From positions 7,254,001-7,318,000 of the forward strand of contig NZ_CP115300.1 of the NCBI RefSeq assembly GCF_027625935.1: a stretch of DNA of 64,000 bases. The letters run 5' to 3'. Position 1 is the first letter of the stretch. Each line of letters starts with the position of its first letter. This DNA is from Streptomyces camelliae. GTDB lineage: Bacteria > Actinomycetota > Actinomycetes > Streptomycetales > Streptomycetaceae. A model generated the notes under the pieces. The model ran no database searches, was not told where the DNA came from, and saw nothing but the letters and a program-made list of their open reading frames with translations. The position numbers and the translations under genes are program-made. Of the stretch, positions 7,333-14,259 are shown piece after piece.

Positions 7333-8730
7333 CTAGATGACCAGGGACAGCAGCAGGACCAGACCGCCGGCGACCACCGAGATGATCGTCTCCATCACCG
7401 ACCAGGTCTTGACGGTCTGCCCGACGCTCAGCCCGAAGTACTCCTTCACCAGCCAGAAGCCGGCGTCGTTGACATGGCTGAAGAAGAGCGAGCCGGCGCC
7501 GATGGCGAGGACCAGCAGGGCGGCGTGGGTGGTCGACATGTCGGCCGCGAGCGGTGCGACCAGGCCGGCCGCCGAGACCGTCGCCACCGTCGCCGAGCCC
7601 GTGGCCAGCCGGATCACGACCGCGATCAGCCAGGCCAGCAGCAGCGCCGGGATCGACCAGTTCTTGGAGATGTCCAGGATCATCTTGCCCACGCCGGAGT
7701 CGATCAGCGTCTGCTTGAAGCCGCCGCCCGCGCCGACGATCAGCAGGATGCCGGCGATCGGCATCAGGCCCTTGTCGACCGTCTGCTGGAGCCGCTCCTT
7801 GGTGAACCCGGCGGCCCGGCCGAGCGTGAAGAAGCCGACGATGACAGCGGCGAGCAGCGCGATCAGCGGGGAGCCGATGACGTCGAAGACCCGCTGGGTG
7901 TGGTTCGCCGGGTTGTCCACGACGATGTCCACCAGCGCCTTGGCCAGCATCAGCACCACGGGCAGCAGCACGGTGGCGAGCGTCGCGCCGAAGCCGGGGC
8001 GGCGCTCCAGCTCGTCCGAGGCGCGCTGCGGCAGCATCCGCTCGGGCGCCTGGACGTCCACCCAGCGGGCGGCGACCTTCGAGAACAGCGGACCGGCGAT
8101 GATCACGGTCGGTATGGCGACCAGGATGCCGAGCGCCAGGGTCACACCCAGGTTGGCCTTGACCGCGTCGATCGCGACCAGCGGGCCGGGGTGCGGCGGG
8201 ATCAGGCCGTGCATCACGGACAGACCCGCGAGGGCCGGGATGCCGATGCGCATCAGGGAGTAGTTGCCGCGCTTGGCGACCATGAGCACGACCGGGATCA
8301 GCAGCACGATGCCGACCTCGAAGAACAGCGGCAGGCCGATCACGGAGGCGATGAGCACCATCGCCCACGGCATCGCCCGGCCTCCCGCCTTGGCGAGGAT
8401 CGTGTCGACGATCTGGTCGGCGCCGCCGGAGTCGGCGAGCAGCTTGCCCAGGATCGCCCCGAGCGCGATCAGGACGCCCACGCCGGCCACCGTGGCACCG
8501 AGCCCGGTGGTGAAGCTGGTGATGGCCTTGTCGAGCGGTGCCCCGGCGGCCGCTCCGAGCGCCAGTGACCCGATGGTCAGCGCCAGGAAGGCATGGAGCT
8601 TGAACTTGGTGATGAGCAGGACGATCACCGCGATGCCCACCAGGACGGCGATGCCCAGCTGGGCGTGTCCGGCGGAGGTGATCGGCGGAGGCGCGTCCGC
8701 TGCCAGCATCTCGACACTGAGTCTGGTCAC
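7333..8730 (-). CDS. gntP: GntP-family gluconate/idonate permease
   Basis: This is a 465-residue polytopic membrane protein with about twelve or more hydrophobic segments. Family landmarks are visible: ALGAILGKLLADSGGA, LPLFFEVG, LIPPHPGPLVA and FFSHVNDAGFWLVKEYFG. GntP proteins take up gluconate or idonate by proton symport. The GTG at 8728-8730 has AAGGGA upstream; a later in-frame ATG (8707-8709) is an alternative. It is the first gene of the three-gene operon with the two dehydrogenases. The 103-base gap to gntK contains two identical palindrome-bearing repeats that may control it. Confidence 0.92.
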   Translation of the reverse strand: MTRLSVEMLAADAPPPITSAGHAQLGIAVLVGIAVIVLLITKFKLHAFLALTIGSLALGAAAGAPLDKAITSFTTGLGATVAGVGVLIALGAILGKLLADSGGADQIVDTILAKAGGRAMPWAMVLIASVIGLPLFFEVGIVLLIPVVLMVAKRGNYSLMRIGIPALAGLSVMHGLIPPHPGPLVAIDAVKANLGVTLALGILVAIPTVIIAGPLFSKVAARWVDVQAPERMLPQRASDELERRPGFGATLATVLLPVVLMLAKALVDIVVDNPANHTQRVFDVIGSPLIALLAAVIVGFFTLGRAAGFTKERLQQTVDKGLMPIAGILLIVGAGGGFKQTLIDSGVGKMILDISKNWSIPALLLAWLIAVVIRLATGSATVATVSAAGLVAPLAADMSTTHAALLVLAIGAGSLFFSHVNDAGFWLVKEYFGLSVGQTVKTWSVMETIISVVAGGLVLLLSLVI

Positions 8731-8760
8731 GGGGGTTCCCTTGCGGTTATGGGGATTTTT

Positions 8761-8816
8761 CGGGGGTGTCCGCGGACAAGGGGGACTGCTTCGGGGGTGT
8801 CCGCGGACAAGGGGGA
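8761..8816. repeat. Two 25-bp direct repeats, each holding a 12-bp palindrome, upstream of gntP
   Basis: The same 25 bases occur at 8761-8785 and 8792-8816, exactly 31 bp apart, about three helical turns. Each copy contains the perfect palindrome TGTCCGCGGACA (8767-8778 and 8798-8809). The pair lies in the gntK-gntP gap, 31-86 bases upstream of the gntP start. It could be a tandem operator for the nearby GntR or another repressor, or a pair of RNA hairpins in the gntP leader. Which it is cannot be decided by eye. Confidence 0.6.
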
Positions 8817-8833
8817 TAACGCGGATGCGGCTG

Positions 8834-9352
8834 TCACGCGGATGCCGTCGGAAGCGCGGTCAGCGCCTGTACGGCGCGCTCGGTGATCTCCTCCGGGCTG
8901 CCGCTGACGTCGACGGCGACTCCCGCCTCGTCCGGCTCCAGCGGCTGCAGCGTGGCGAACTGGGAGTCCAGCAGCGCGGTCGGCATGAAATGCCCCTGCC
9001 GGTGACCCATCCGGTCCTCGATCAGCTTCCGGTCGCCCGTGAGGTGCACGAACACGATCCCGGGAGCGGCGGCCCTGAGCCGATCGCGGTACGACCGCTT
9101 CAGCGCCGAGCTGCTGACCACCCCGCCCAGCCCGGCCCGCCCGTGCGCCCAGTGCCCGATGGCGTCCAGCCACGGCCACCGGTCGGCGTCGTCCAGCGGG
9201 GTCCCGGCCGACATCTTGGCGATGTTGGCCGGCGGATGGAAGTCGTCGCCCTCGGCGTACGGGACGCCCAGCCGCGCGGCGAGCAAGGGACCGATCGTGG
9301 TCTTGCCCGTCCCCGCGACGCCCATCACGACGACGACCTGGGGGGTACGCAT
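8834..9352 (-). CDS. gntK: Gluconokinase
   Basis: This is a small P-loop kinase of 172 residues. The Walker A motif GVAGTGKTT lies at residues 10-18, followed by GDDFHPPANIAKMSAGTPLDDADRWPWL, a signature of gluconokinase, and SSSALKRSYRD and HFMPTALLDSQFATLEPLE-like segments. It phosphorylates gluconate to 6-phosphogluconate with ATP. The ATG at 9350-9352 has GAGG five bases before it. It is divergent from gntR and precedes gntP on the same strand, so it probably shares the promoter in the gntK-gntR gap, with gntP possibly having its own. Confidence 0.93.
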   Translation of the reverse strand: MRTPQVVVVMGVAGTGKTTIGPLLAARLGVPYAEGDDFHPPANIAKMSAGTPLDDADRWPWLDAIGHWAHGRAGLGGVVSSSALKRSYRDRLRAAAPGIVFVHLTGDRKLIEDRMGHRQGHFMPTALLDSQFATLQPLEPDEAGVAVDVSGSPEEITERAVQALTALPTASA

Positions 9353-9433
9353 TACTGCCTCGCTGTCTTCCTCGACATCCGACGCCACATCGGCGTCGCC
9401 ACACTGAAACCCATTAGGTACGACGAATTCAAG

Positions 9434-9457
9434 AGTCTGTGACATATAAGTCTGACT
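9434..9457. promoter_or_regulatory. Candidate GntR operator between gntK and gntR
   Basis: The AT-rich stretch holds two related boxes, AGTCTGTGACA (9434-9444) and the 9-bp palindrome AGTCTGACT (9449-9457), separated by TATA. It lies between the divergent gntK and gntR starts, where an autoregulating GntR protein normally binds. Its composition contrasts with the surrounding GC-rich DNA. Confidence 0.45.
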
Positions 9458-9492
9458 TTTTGCGCCGGTGATCCAAGTCGTACGCTGAGTGC

Positions 9493-10194
9493 ATGACCAC
9501 ACCGGGCCGGGGGCTGCACGGCCATGTACTGGACACCCTCGGCCCCGCCATCACCGCGGGCGAGTACCCGCCGGGCAGCGTGCTGCGTACGGACGAGCTC
9601 GCCCAGCACTTCGAGGTCTCACGCTCCGTGATGCGTGAGGCGGTCCGCGTGCTCGAATCCATGCACCTGGTCGAGTCCCGCCGCCGGGTGGGCGTGACCG
9701 TCCGCCCGAAGTGCGAGTGGAACGTCTACGACCCGCAGGTCATCCGCTGGCGCCTGGCCGGCGCCGACCGCCCGCACCAGCTGCGCTCGCTGACCGTGCT
9801 GCGCTCCGCGATCGAGCCGGTCGCCGCGGGCCTCGCCGCGCGCAACGCGACGGCCGAGCAGTGCGCCGAACTCACCCAGTGCGCGCTCGGCATGGTGGCC
9901 AACTCACGCGGCCACAAGTTGGAGGAGTACCTGATCCACGACGTGGCCTTCCACCGCGTCATCCTCATCGCGTCCGGCAACGAGATGTTCGCCCGCCTCG
10001 GCGATGTCGTCGCGGAGGTGCTGGCCGGGCGCACCCATCACGAGGTCATGTTCGAGGACCCCGACCCGGCGGCGGTCACCCTGCACGTCCAGGTCGCGGA
10101 GGCGGTCCGCGAGGCCGACGCGGTCCGCGCCGAGGAACTGACCCGGCAGATCACCGTGGGCGCCCTCCACGAACTGGACATCCTGGCGCCCTAG
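9493..10194 (+). CDS. gntR: GntR/FadR-family repressor of the gluconate genes
   Basis: This is a 233-residue regulator with an N-terminal winged helix (LRTDELAQHFEVSRSVMREAVRVLESMHLV, about residues 30-60) and a C-terminal FCD ligand-binding domain containing HDVAFHRVILIASGN, whose Asp and His residues usually bind a metal. It is divergent from gntK-gntP. In S. coelicolor, from memory, the orthologue SCO1678 represses gluconate utilisation and is relieved by gluconate. The -10-like TACGCT (9481-9486) ends six bases before the ATG and there is no ribosome site, so the mRNA is probably leaderless. Confidence 0.9.
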   Translation: MTTPGRGLHGHVLDTLGPAITAGEYPPGSVLRTDELAQHFEVSRSVMREAVRVLESMHLVESRRRVGVTVRPKCEWNVYDPQVIRWRLAGADRPHQLRSLTVLRSAIEPVAAGLAARNATAEQCAELTQCALGMVANSRGHKLEEYLIHDVAFHRVILIASGNEMFARLGDVVAEVLAGRTHHEVMFEDPDPAAVTLHVQVAEAVREADAVRAEELTRQITVGALHELDILAP

Positions 10195-10200
10195 TCAGGG

Positions 10201-10575
10201 TCAGTCCAGAATGTCCCCGTCCACGTAGACCCACGCCCAGTCGACCCGCTCGAACCGGCTGCGCTCGTGCAGCGAACCGCCCCGGTAGGAGGCGCGGAAC
10301 GTCACGGTGCCGGTCGAGTGGAAGGCGGACCCGTCGGTGCGGTCCAGGATCTCCAGCCCCGTCCACCTCATCCGCGGATCGAGCTCCAGCCGCTCCGGCC
10401 GCGTCCGCGGATGCCAGGTGCGCAGCAGATACCCCGCGTCCCCCTCGACGAACGCGCTGTACCGCGAGCGCATCAGCGACTCGGCGCTCGGTGCGGCGGC
10501 GGTCCCCCGGTGGAAGCGGCCGCAGCAGGCGTCGTAGGACTGGGGGAGGCCGCAGGGGCAGGTACGCGAGGTCAT
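10201..10575 (-). CDS. YchJ-family protein with SEC-C-like zinc motif
   Basis: This is a 124-residue protein. The N-terminal CPCGLPQSYDACCGRFH has the cysteine/histidine pattern of a SEC-C zinc-binding motif, followed by an NTF2-like YchJ domain (LMRSRYSAFVEGDAGYLLRTWHP, VTFRASYRGG, LHERSRFERVDWAWVYVDGD). The function of the family is unknown. The ATG at 10573-10575 is taken as the start; another ATG nine bases upstream is possible, and neither has a strong ribosome site. It converges on gntR, with only six bases between the two stops. Confidence 0.82.
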   Translation of the reverse strand: MTSRTCPCGLPQSYDACCGRFHRGTAAAPSAESLMRSRYSAFVEGDAGYLLRTWHPRTRPERLELDPRMRWTGLEILDRTDGSAFHSTGTVTFRASYRGGSLHERSRFERVDWAWVYVDGDILD

Positions 10576-10669
10576 GGGGCACATTCTGCCCGGGCCGGGG
10601 GAGGCGTCCGACTCGGGCCGGGTGCACAGTGGAAGGGCAGTGCAGCAGTTCAGGGAGGCGAGACGGACG

Positions 10670-10984
10670 ATGACCGATCCCATGCGCAGCCGTCTTCCGG
10701 CCGTCAAGGAGTGGCGGCTGAACCTGTACCTCTCCGAGCACGACCCGGACACCACCGCCCGGATCGTGCTGGACACCGGCGACAACGTCCTGGAGAGCTG
10801 CGCGGAGGCACGCCGGAACCCGTACGACCCCGACGTACCGGAGATCGGCGACGAACTCGCGGCCGGGCGGGCGCTGATCGCCATGGGCCGCATGCTGCTC
10901 CGCGCCGCCGACGGTGACATCAAGGCGGTGGGGGCGGACGAGGCGGAGGAGGACCTGTCACCGCTGTGGACGGACCGGGAGTGA
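10670..10984 (+). CDS. DUF1876 domain-containing protein
   Basis: This is a small protein of 104 residues. The core, beginning WRLNLYLSEHDPDTTARIVL and continuing through PEIGDELAAGRALIAMGRMLL, matches the actinobacterial DUF1876 (double-stranded RNA-binding-like fold) family. Its role is unknown. The ATG at 10670-10672 follows GGGAGGCGAG at a slightly long distance; a second ATG four codons later could also be used. It converges on polX with six bases between stops. The acidic C-terminal tail (DEAEEDLSPLW) is typical. Confidence 0.8.
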   Translation: MTDPMRSRLPAVKEWRLNLYLSEHDPDTTARIVLDTGDNVLESCAEARRNPYDPDVPEIGDELAAGRALIAMGRMLLRAADGDIKAVGADEAEEDLSPLWTDRE

Positions 10985-10990
10985 GGACCC

Positions 10991-12721
10991 TCACCGCCCC
11001 TTGCGGCCCTTGCGCAGGAACGTGCGCAGCCGGGTCAGCGGCCACGTGTTGATCACGTCCTCCGGGGTGAGCCAGCCGCGCTGCGCGGTGCCGACGCCGT
11101 AGCGCAGCTGGGCGAGATGCGGGACGGCGTGGGCGTCGGAGTTCACGGCGAACCGCACCCCGTGCTCCCTGGCGCGCAGGATGTCCTCGTCGCACAGGTC
11201 CAGCCGGTCCGGCTGGGCGTTGACCTCCAGCGCGGTACCCGTGCGGGCGCAGGCCGCGAACACCTCGTCCCAGTCGGCGTCGACGCCCGGCCGCTTGCCG
11301 ATCAGCCGGGTCGTGGGGTGCCCGATGATGTTCACGTACGGGTTCTCGCAGGCCCGCACCAGCCGCTTGGTCATCGCCGCCCGCCCCAGGTCGAAGTGCG
11401 AGTGCAGCGAGGCCACGCACAGGTCGAAGCCCGCCAGGAAGTCGTCCGGCCAGTCCACCGCGCCGTCCGGGCCGATGTTGAGCTCCGTGCCGTGCAGCAG
11501 CCGCATCCGGTGGTGGGCGCCGTCCAGCTCCCGCACCCGCTCCCGCTGGGCGAGGATCTTCGCGTCGGTCATGCGCTGCATGTACAGGTTGGGCGCGTGG
11601 TCCGTCACCGCGTAGTACCGGTGACCGCGCTCGGCGGCCGCCGCGACCATCTCCTCCAGCGGGGCCAGGCCGTCGGTGAGGTCGGTGTGGGTGTGCAGAT
11701 CGCCCCGTATGTCCTTCTCGGTCACCACCTCCGGCAGCTCGCCGTGCAGGGCCGCCTCGATCTCACCCCGGTCCTCCCGCAGCGTCGGCGGAATCCACGC
11801 CAGCCCGAGCCGGGCGTACACCTCCTCCTCGGTGCGGGAGGCCAGCGAGTCCCCGCTCTCGGCGTCGAACAGGCCGTACTCGGACAGCTTCAGCCCCTGG
11901 TGCACGGCGATGGTCCGGGTGCGGATGTTGTGCGCCTTGGAACCGGTGAAGTACTGCATCGCGGCGCCCCACGACTCCGGCGGCACCACCCGCAGGTCCA
12001 CCTGGAGCCCCTTGCCGGTGCGCACCGACGTCTTCTTCGAGCCCCGCGCGATCACCTCGGCCGTGCCCGGCAGCTCGCACAGCGCCGCCATGAACGGCTC
12101 CGACCGCTGCGCCGCGACCAGGACGTCCAGGTCACCCACGGTCTCGCGCATCCGGCGCAGCGAACCGGCGTACGCGCAGCGCTTGCATCCGGTCACCTCG
12201 GACAGCTCGGCGACGATCTCCTCGGCCGTCTCCAGAGCCAGCGACAGCGGCACCCGGGCCCCCGCCTGCTGGAGCAGCTCGATGCCGTGCCGGATGTTCT
12301 CCTGCGTCTTCTCGCCGAAGCCCCGCAGATCGGCCAGGGCGTCCGCCTCGATCGCCGAGGCCAGCTCGCTCACCGACGCGATGTGCAGGTCCTCGTAGAG
12401 CCGCAGGGCCTTCTTCGGACCCAGACCGGGGATCGCGATCAGCTCCCGGACCCCGGCGGGGATCTTCGCCCGCCGCTCCTCGACCACCGCCATCTTCCCC
12501 GTGCGCAGGTACTCGATCACCTTGTCGGCGATCGACCGGCCCACGTTCGGGATCTCCCTGAGTCCGTCCTCGTCCAGCTTCGAGACGTCCGCCGGGAACC
12601 CGCCGATGGCACGCGCGGCCTTCTCGTAGGCGCGCGCCTTGAAGGCGTCGCCTCCCGTGATCGCGATGAGGTCCGCGTACTCCCGCAGGAGCGCCTCGAC
12701 CTCCTCGTTGGGCCGGGCCAC
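10991..12721 (-). CDS. polX: Bacterial DNA polymerase X with PHP domain
   Basis: This is a 576-residue protein. An N-terminal region carries helix-hairpin-helix motifs (IPNVGRSIADKV, IPGLGPKKALRLY, RGFGEKTQENI). The polymerase core follows, with GSLRRMRETVGDLDVLV supplying two catalytic aspartates and LQVDLRVV the third. The C-terminal PHP domain starts DLHTHTDLTDG at about residue 340 and has further metal-binding histidines (VTDHAPN, SLHSHFD, NSDAHAV). Such enzymes fill short gaps in repair and carry a Mn-dependent 3'-5' exonuclease. The start is GTG (12719-12721); the AAGG before it is very close, so the start is slightly uncertain. It is 10 bases downstream of the M1 peptidase's stop and could be co-transcribed with it. 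Confidence 0.92.
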   Translation of the reverse strand: MARPNEEVEALLREYADLIAITGGDAFKARAYEKAARAIGGFPADVSKLDEDGLREIPNVGRSIADKVIEYLRTGKMAVVEERRAKIPAGVRELIAIPGLGPKKALRLYEDLHIASVSELASAIEADALADLRGFGEKTQENIRHGIELLQQAGARVPLSLALETAEEIVAELSEVTGCKRCAYAGSLRRMRETVGDLDVLVAAQRSEPFMAALCELPGTAEVIARGSKKTSVRTGKGLQVDLRVVPPESWGAAMQYFTGSKAHNIRTRTIAVHQGLKLSEYGLFDAESGDSLASRTEEEVYARLGLAWIPPTLREDRGEIEAALHGELPEVVTEKDIRGDLHTHTDLTDGLAPLEEMVAAAAERGHRYYAVTDHAPNLYMQRMTDAKILAQRERVRELDGAHHRMRLLHGTELNIGPDGAVDWPDDFLAGFDLCVASLHSHFDLGRAAMTKRLVRACENPYVNIIGHPTTRLIGKRPGVDADWDEVFAACARTGTALEVNAQPDRLDLCDEDILRAREHGVRFAVNSDAHAVPHLAQLRYGVGTAQRGWLTPEDVINTWPLTRLRTFLRKGRKGR

Positions 12722-12730
12722 CCTTCAAGT

Positions 12731-14128
12731 CTAAGGAACGTCCTGGAGGACCGGCAGCGGCGGCAGCTTCGCCCCGTGCACCCACGCCTGGAACAGCCCG
12801 TCCACCGGCTCGTCCGCGAACCGGGCCACGTGCTCGGTGAACGCCGTCGTGGTCACCGACCCGTTCCGGTGCAGCCGCACCCAGCCACGCAGCATACGGA
12901 AGAACGCGTCGTCGCCCAGCGCGCAGCGCACCGCGTGCAGGGTCAGACCGCCCCGCTCGTAGAGCCGGTCGTCGAACATCTGCCGGCGGCCCGGATCGGC
13001 CAGCCGCAGATCCTGCGGCAGCGTCGAGAGCAACCGGTGTGCGGCGGCGGCCAGTTGCTGGGCGCTACGGCCGCCCGAACGCTCGGACCACAGCCACTCC
13101 GCGTACTTGGCGAAGCCCTCGTTCAGCCAGATGTGCCGCCAGTCGGCGATGGACACACAGTTGCCGAACCACTGGTGCGCCAGCTCGTGCGCCACCAGCC
13201 GCTCCGAACCCCGGGCGCCGTCCACGTGGTTGGCGCCGAACAACGACAACCCCTGTGCCTCGACCGGCACATCGAGCTCCTCCTCGGTCACCGCGACCGC
13301 GTACTCCTCGAACGGGTACGGCCCGAACAGCTCCTGGAACAGCTCCATCATCGCGGGCTGCCGCGCGAAGTCCCGGGAGAACTGCGGGAGCAGATGCGCC
13401 GGGATGTGCCCGTGCTGCGGCACCCCGCCCGGCCCCGGATCACCCAGCAGCACCGTCTGGAACCTGCCGATCGCGAGCCCGACGAGATAGCTGGAGGTGG
13501 GCGCGGACTGCTCGTACACCCAGGTGGTCGTGGACGCCTTCGTCGTCCGGGTCAGCAGCCGCCCGCCCGAGACCACCGCGTACGCCGACGGCGTGGTGAC
13601 CGAGATCAGATACGACGCCTTGTCGGCCGGCCGGTCGTTGCACGGGTACCAGGACGGCGCCCCGACCGGCTGGCTCGCCACCAGCGCCCCGTCCGCCAGC
13701 TCCTCCCAGCCGAGCCCGCCCCAGGGGCTGTTCACCGGCTTCGGATTGCCGGACCAGTGCACCTCGACGGTGAAGGCCGCTCCGGCCCGCAGCGGCTTGG
13801 CCGGCTTCACCCGCAGCCTGCCGCCCCGGTGCGTGTAGTGCGGCTGCCGGCCGTCCACCCGGAGCCGGCCGATCCTGAAGTCGGCCAGGTTGAGCTGGAA
13901 CTCCGTGAGCGGCGCCCGGCCGGCGATGGCGTTGATCCGGGCGGTGCCGGACAGCCGGTTGGGGCCGGGCCGGTAGTCCAGCGCGAGCTCGTAGCGATGC
14001 ACCCGGTACTGCGGGTCACCGTGGTCCGGGAAGTACGGGTCCGGGCCGGCCGACTGCTGAACTGCCACTGCTGTGTCCGCTCCCTGCGCTGTGCCACGAC
14101 TCCGCTCCGCCGGTGCACCGCTCGTCAC
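12731..14128 (-). CDS. M1-family (aminopeptidase N-like) zinc metallopeptidase
   Basis: This is a 465-residue peptidase. HELAHQWFGN (about residue 311) plus the downstream WLNEGFAKY glutamate form the HExxH-18-E zinc site, and the substrate-binding exopeptidase region lies just before it. It is shorter than full-length aminopeptidase N because it lacks the long C-terminal helical domain. I placed the start at the GTG 14126-14128, which has GGAGG eight bases upstream; that version has no signal peptide, so the enzyme is cytosolic. The ribosome site lies within a repeated hairpin element (14133-14232). Downstream of a Pls-like synthetase, it may trim or destroy that enzyme's product; this is inference. 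Confidence 0.9.
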   Translation of the reverse strand: MTSGAPAERSRGTAQGADTAVAVQQSAGPDPYFPDHGDPQYRVHRYELALDYRPGPNRLSGTARINAIAGRAPLTEFQLNLADFRIGRLRVDGRQPHYTHRGGRLRVKPAKPLRAGAAFTVEVHWSGNPKPVNSPWGGLGWEELADGALVASQPVGAPSWYPCNDRPADKASYLISVTTPSAYAVVSGGRLLTRTTKASTTTWVYEQSAPTSSYLVGLAIGRFQTVLLGDPGPGGVPQHGHIPAHLLPQFSRDFARQPAMMELFQELFGPYPFEEYAVAVTEEELDVPVEAQGLSLFGANHVDGARGSERLVAHELAHQWFGNCVSIADWRHIWLNEGFAKYAEWLWSERSGGRSAQQLAAAAHRLLSTLPQDLRLADPGRRQMFDDRLYERGGLTLHAVRCALGDDAFFRMLRGWVRLHRNGSVTTTAFTEHVARFADEPVDGLFQAWVHGAKLPPLPVLQDVP

Positions 14129-14132
14129 ATCA

Positions 14133-14232
14133 TTCGCCTCCGGGCCGCAACAGCCGGCGCCGGGAGGGCGATCGTGCTCAACCCTTCGGGCCTCCGCGTG
14201 CTCGCCCTCCCGACCCCGGCGCGCCCCTTCGG
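14133..14232. repeat. Hairpin repeat element, copy 1
   Basis: Arms 14153-14171 and 14202-14220 pair at 17 of 19 positions around a 30-base loop. The loop core (GTGCTCAACCCTTCGGG then CCTCCGCG) is nearly identical to a second copy at 58991-59090, and matching bases also flank the arms (TTCGCCTCC on the left, CGGCGCGCCC on the right). The arm sequences differ between copies yet remain paired, which is evidence for selection on structure. It fills the gap between the synthetase and the peptidase, and its left edge supplies the peptidase's GGAGG ribosome site. Confidence 0.8.
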
Positions 14233-14259
14233 TAGGGGGGGACGCCGAGAGGCCTGCGC

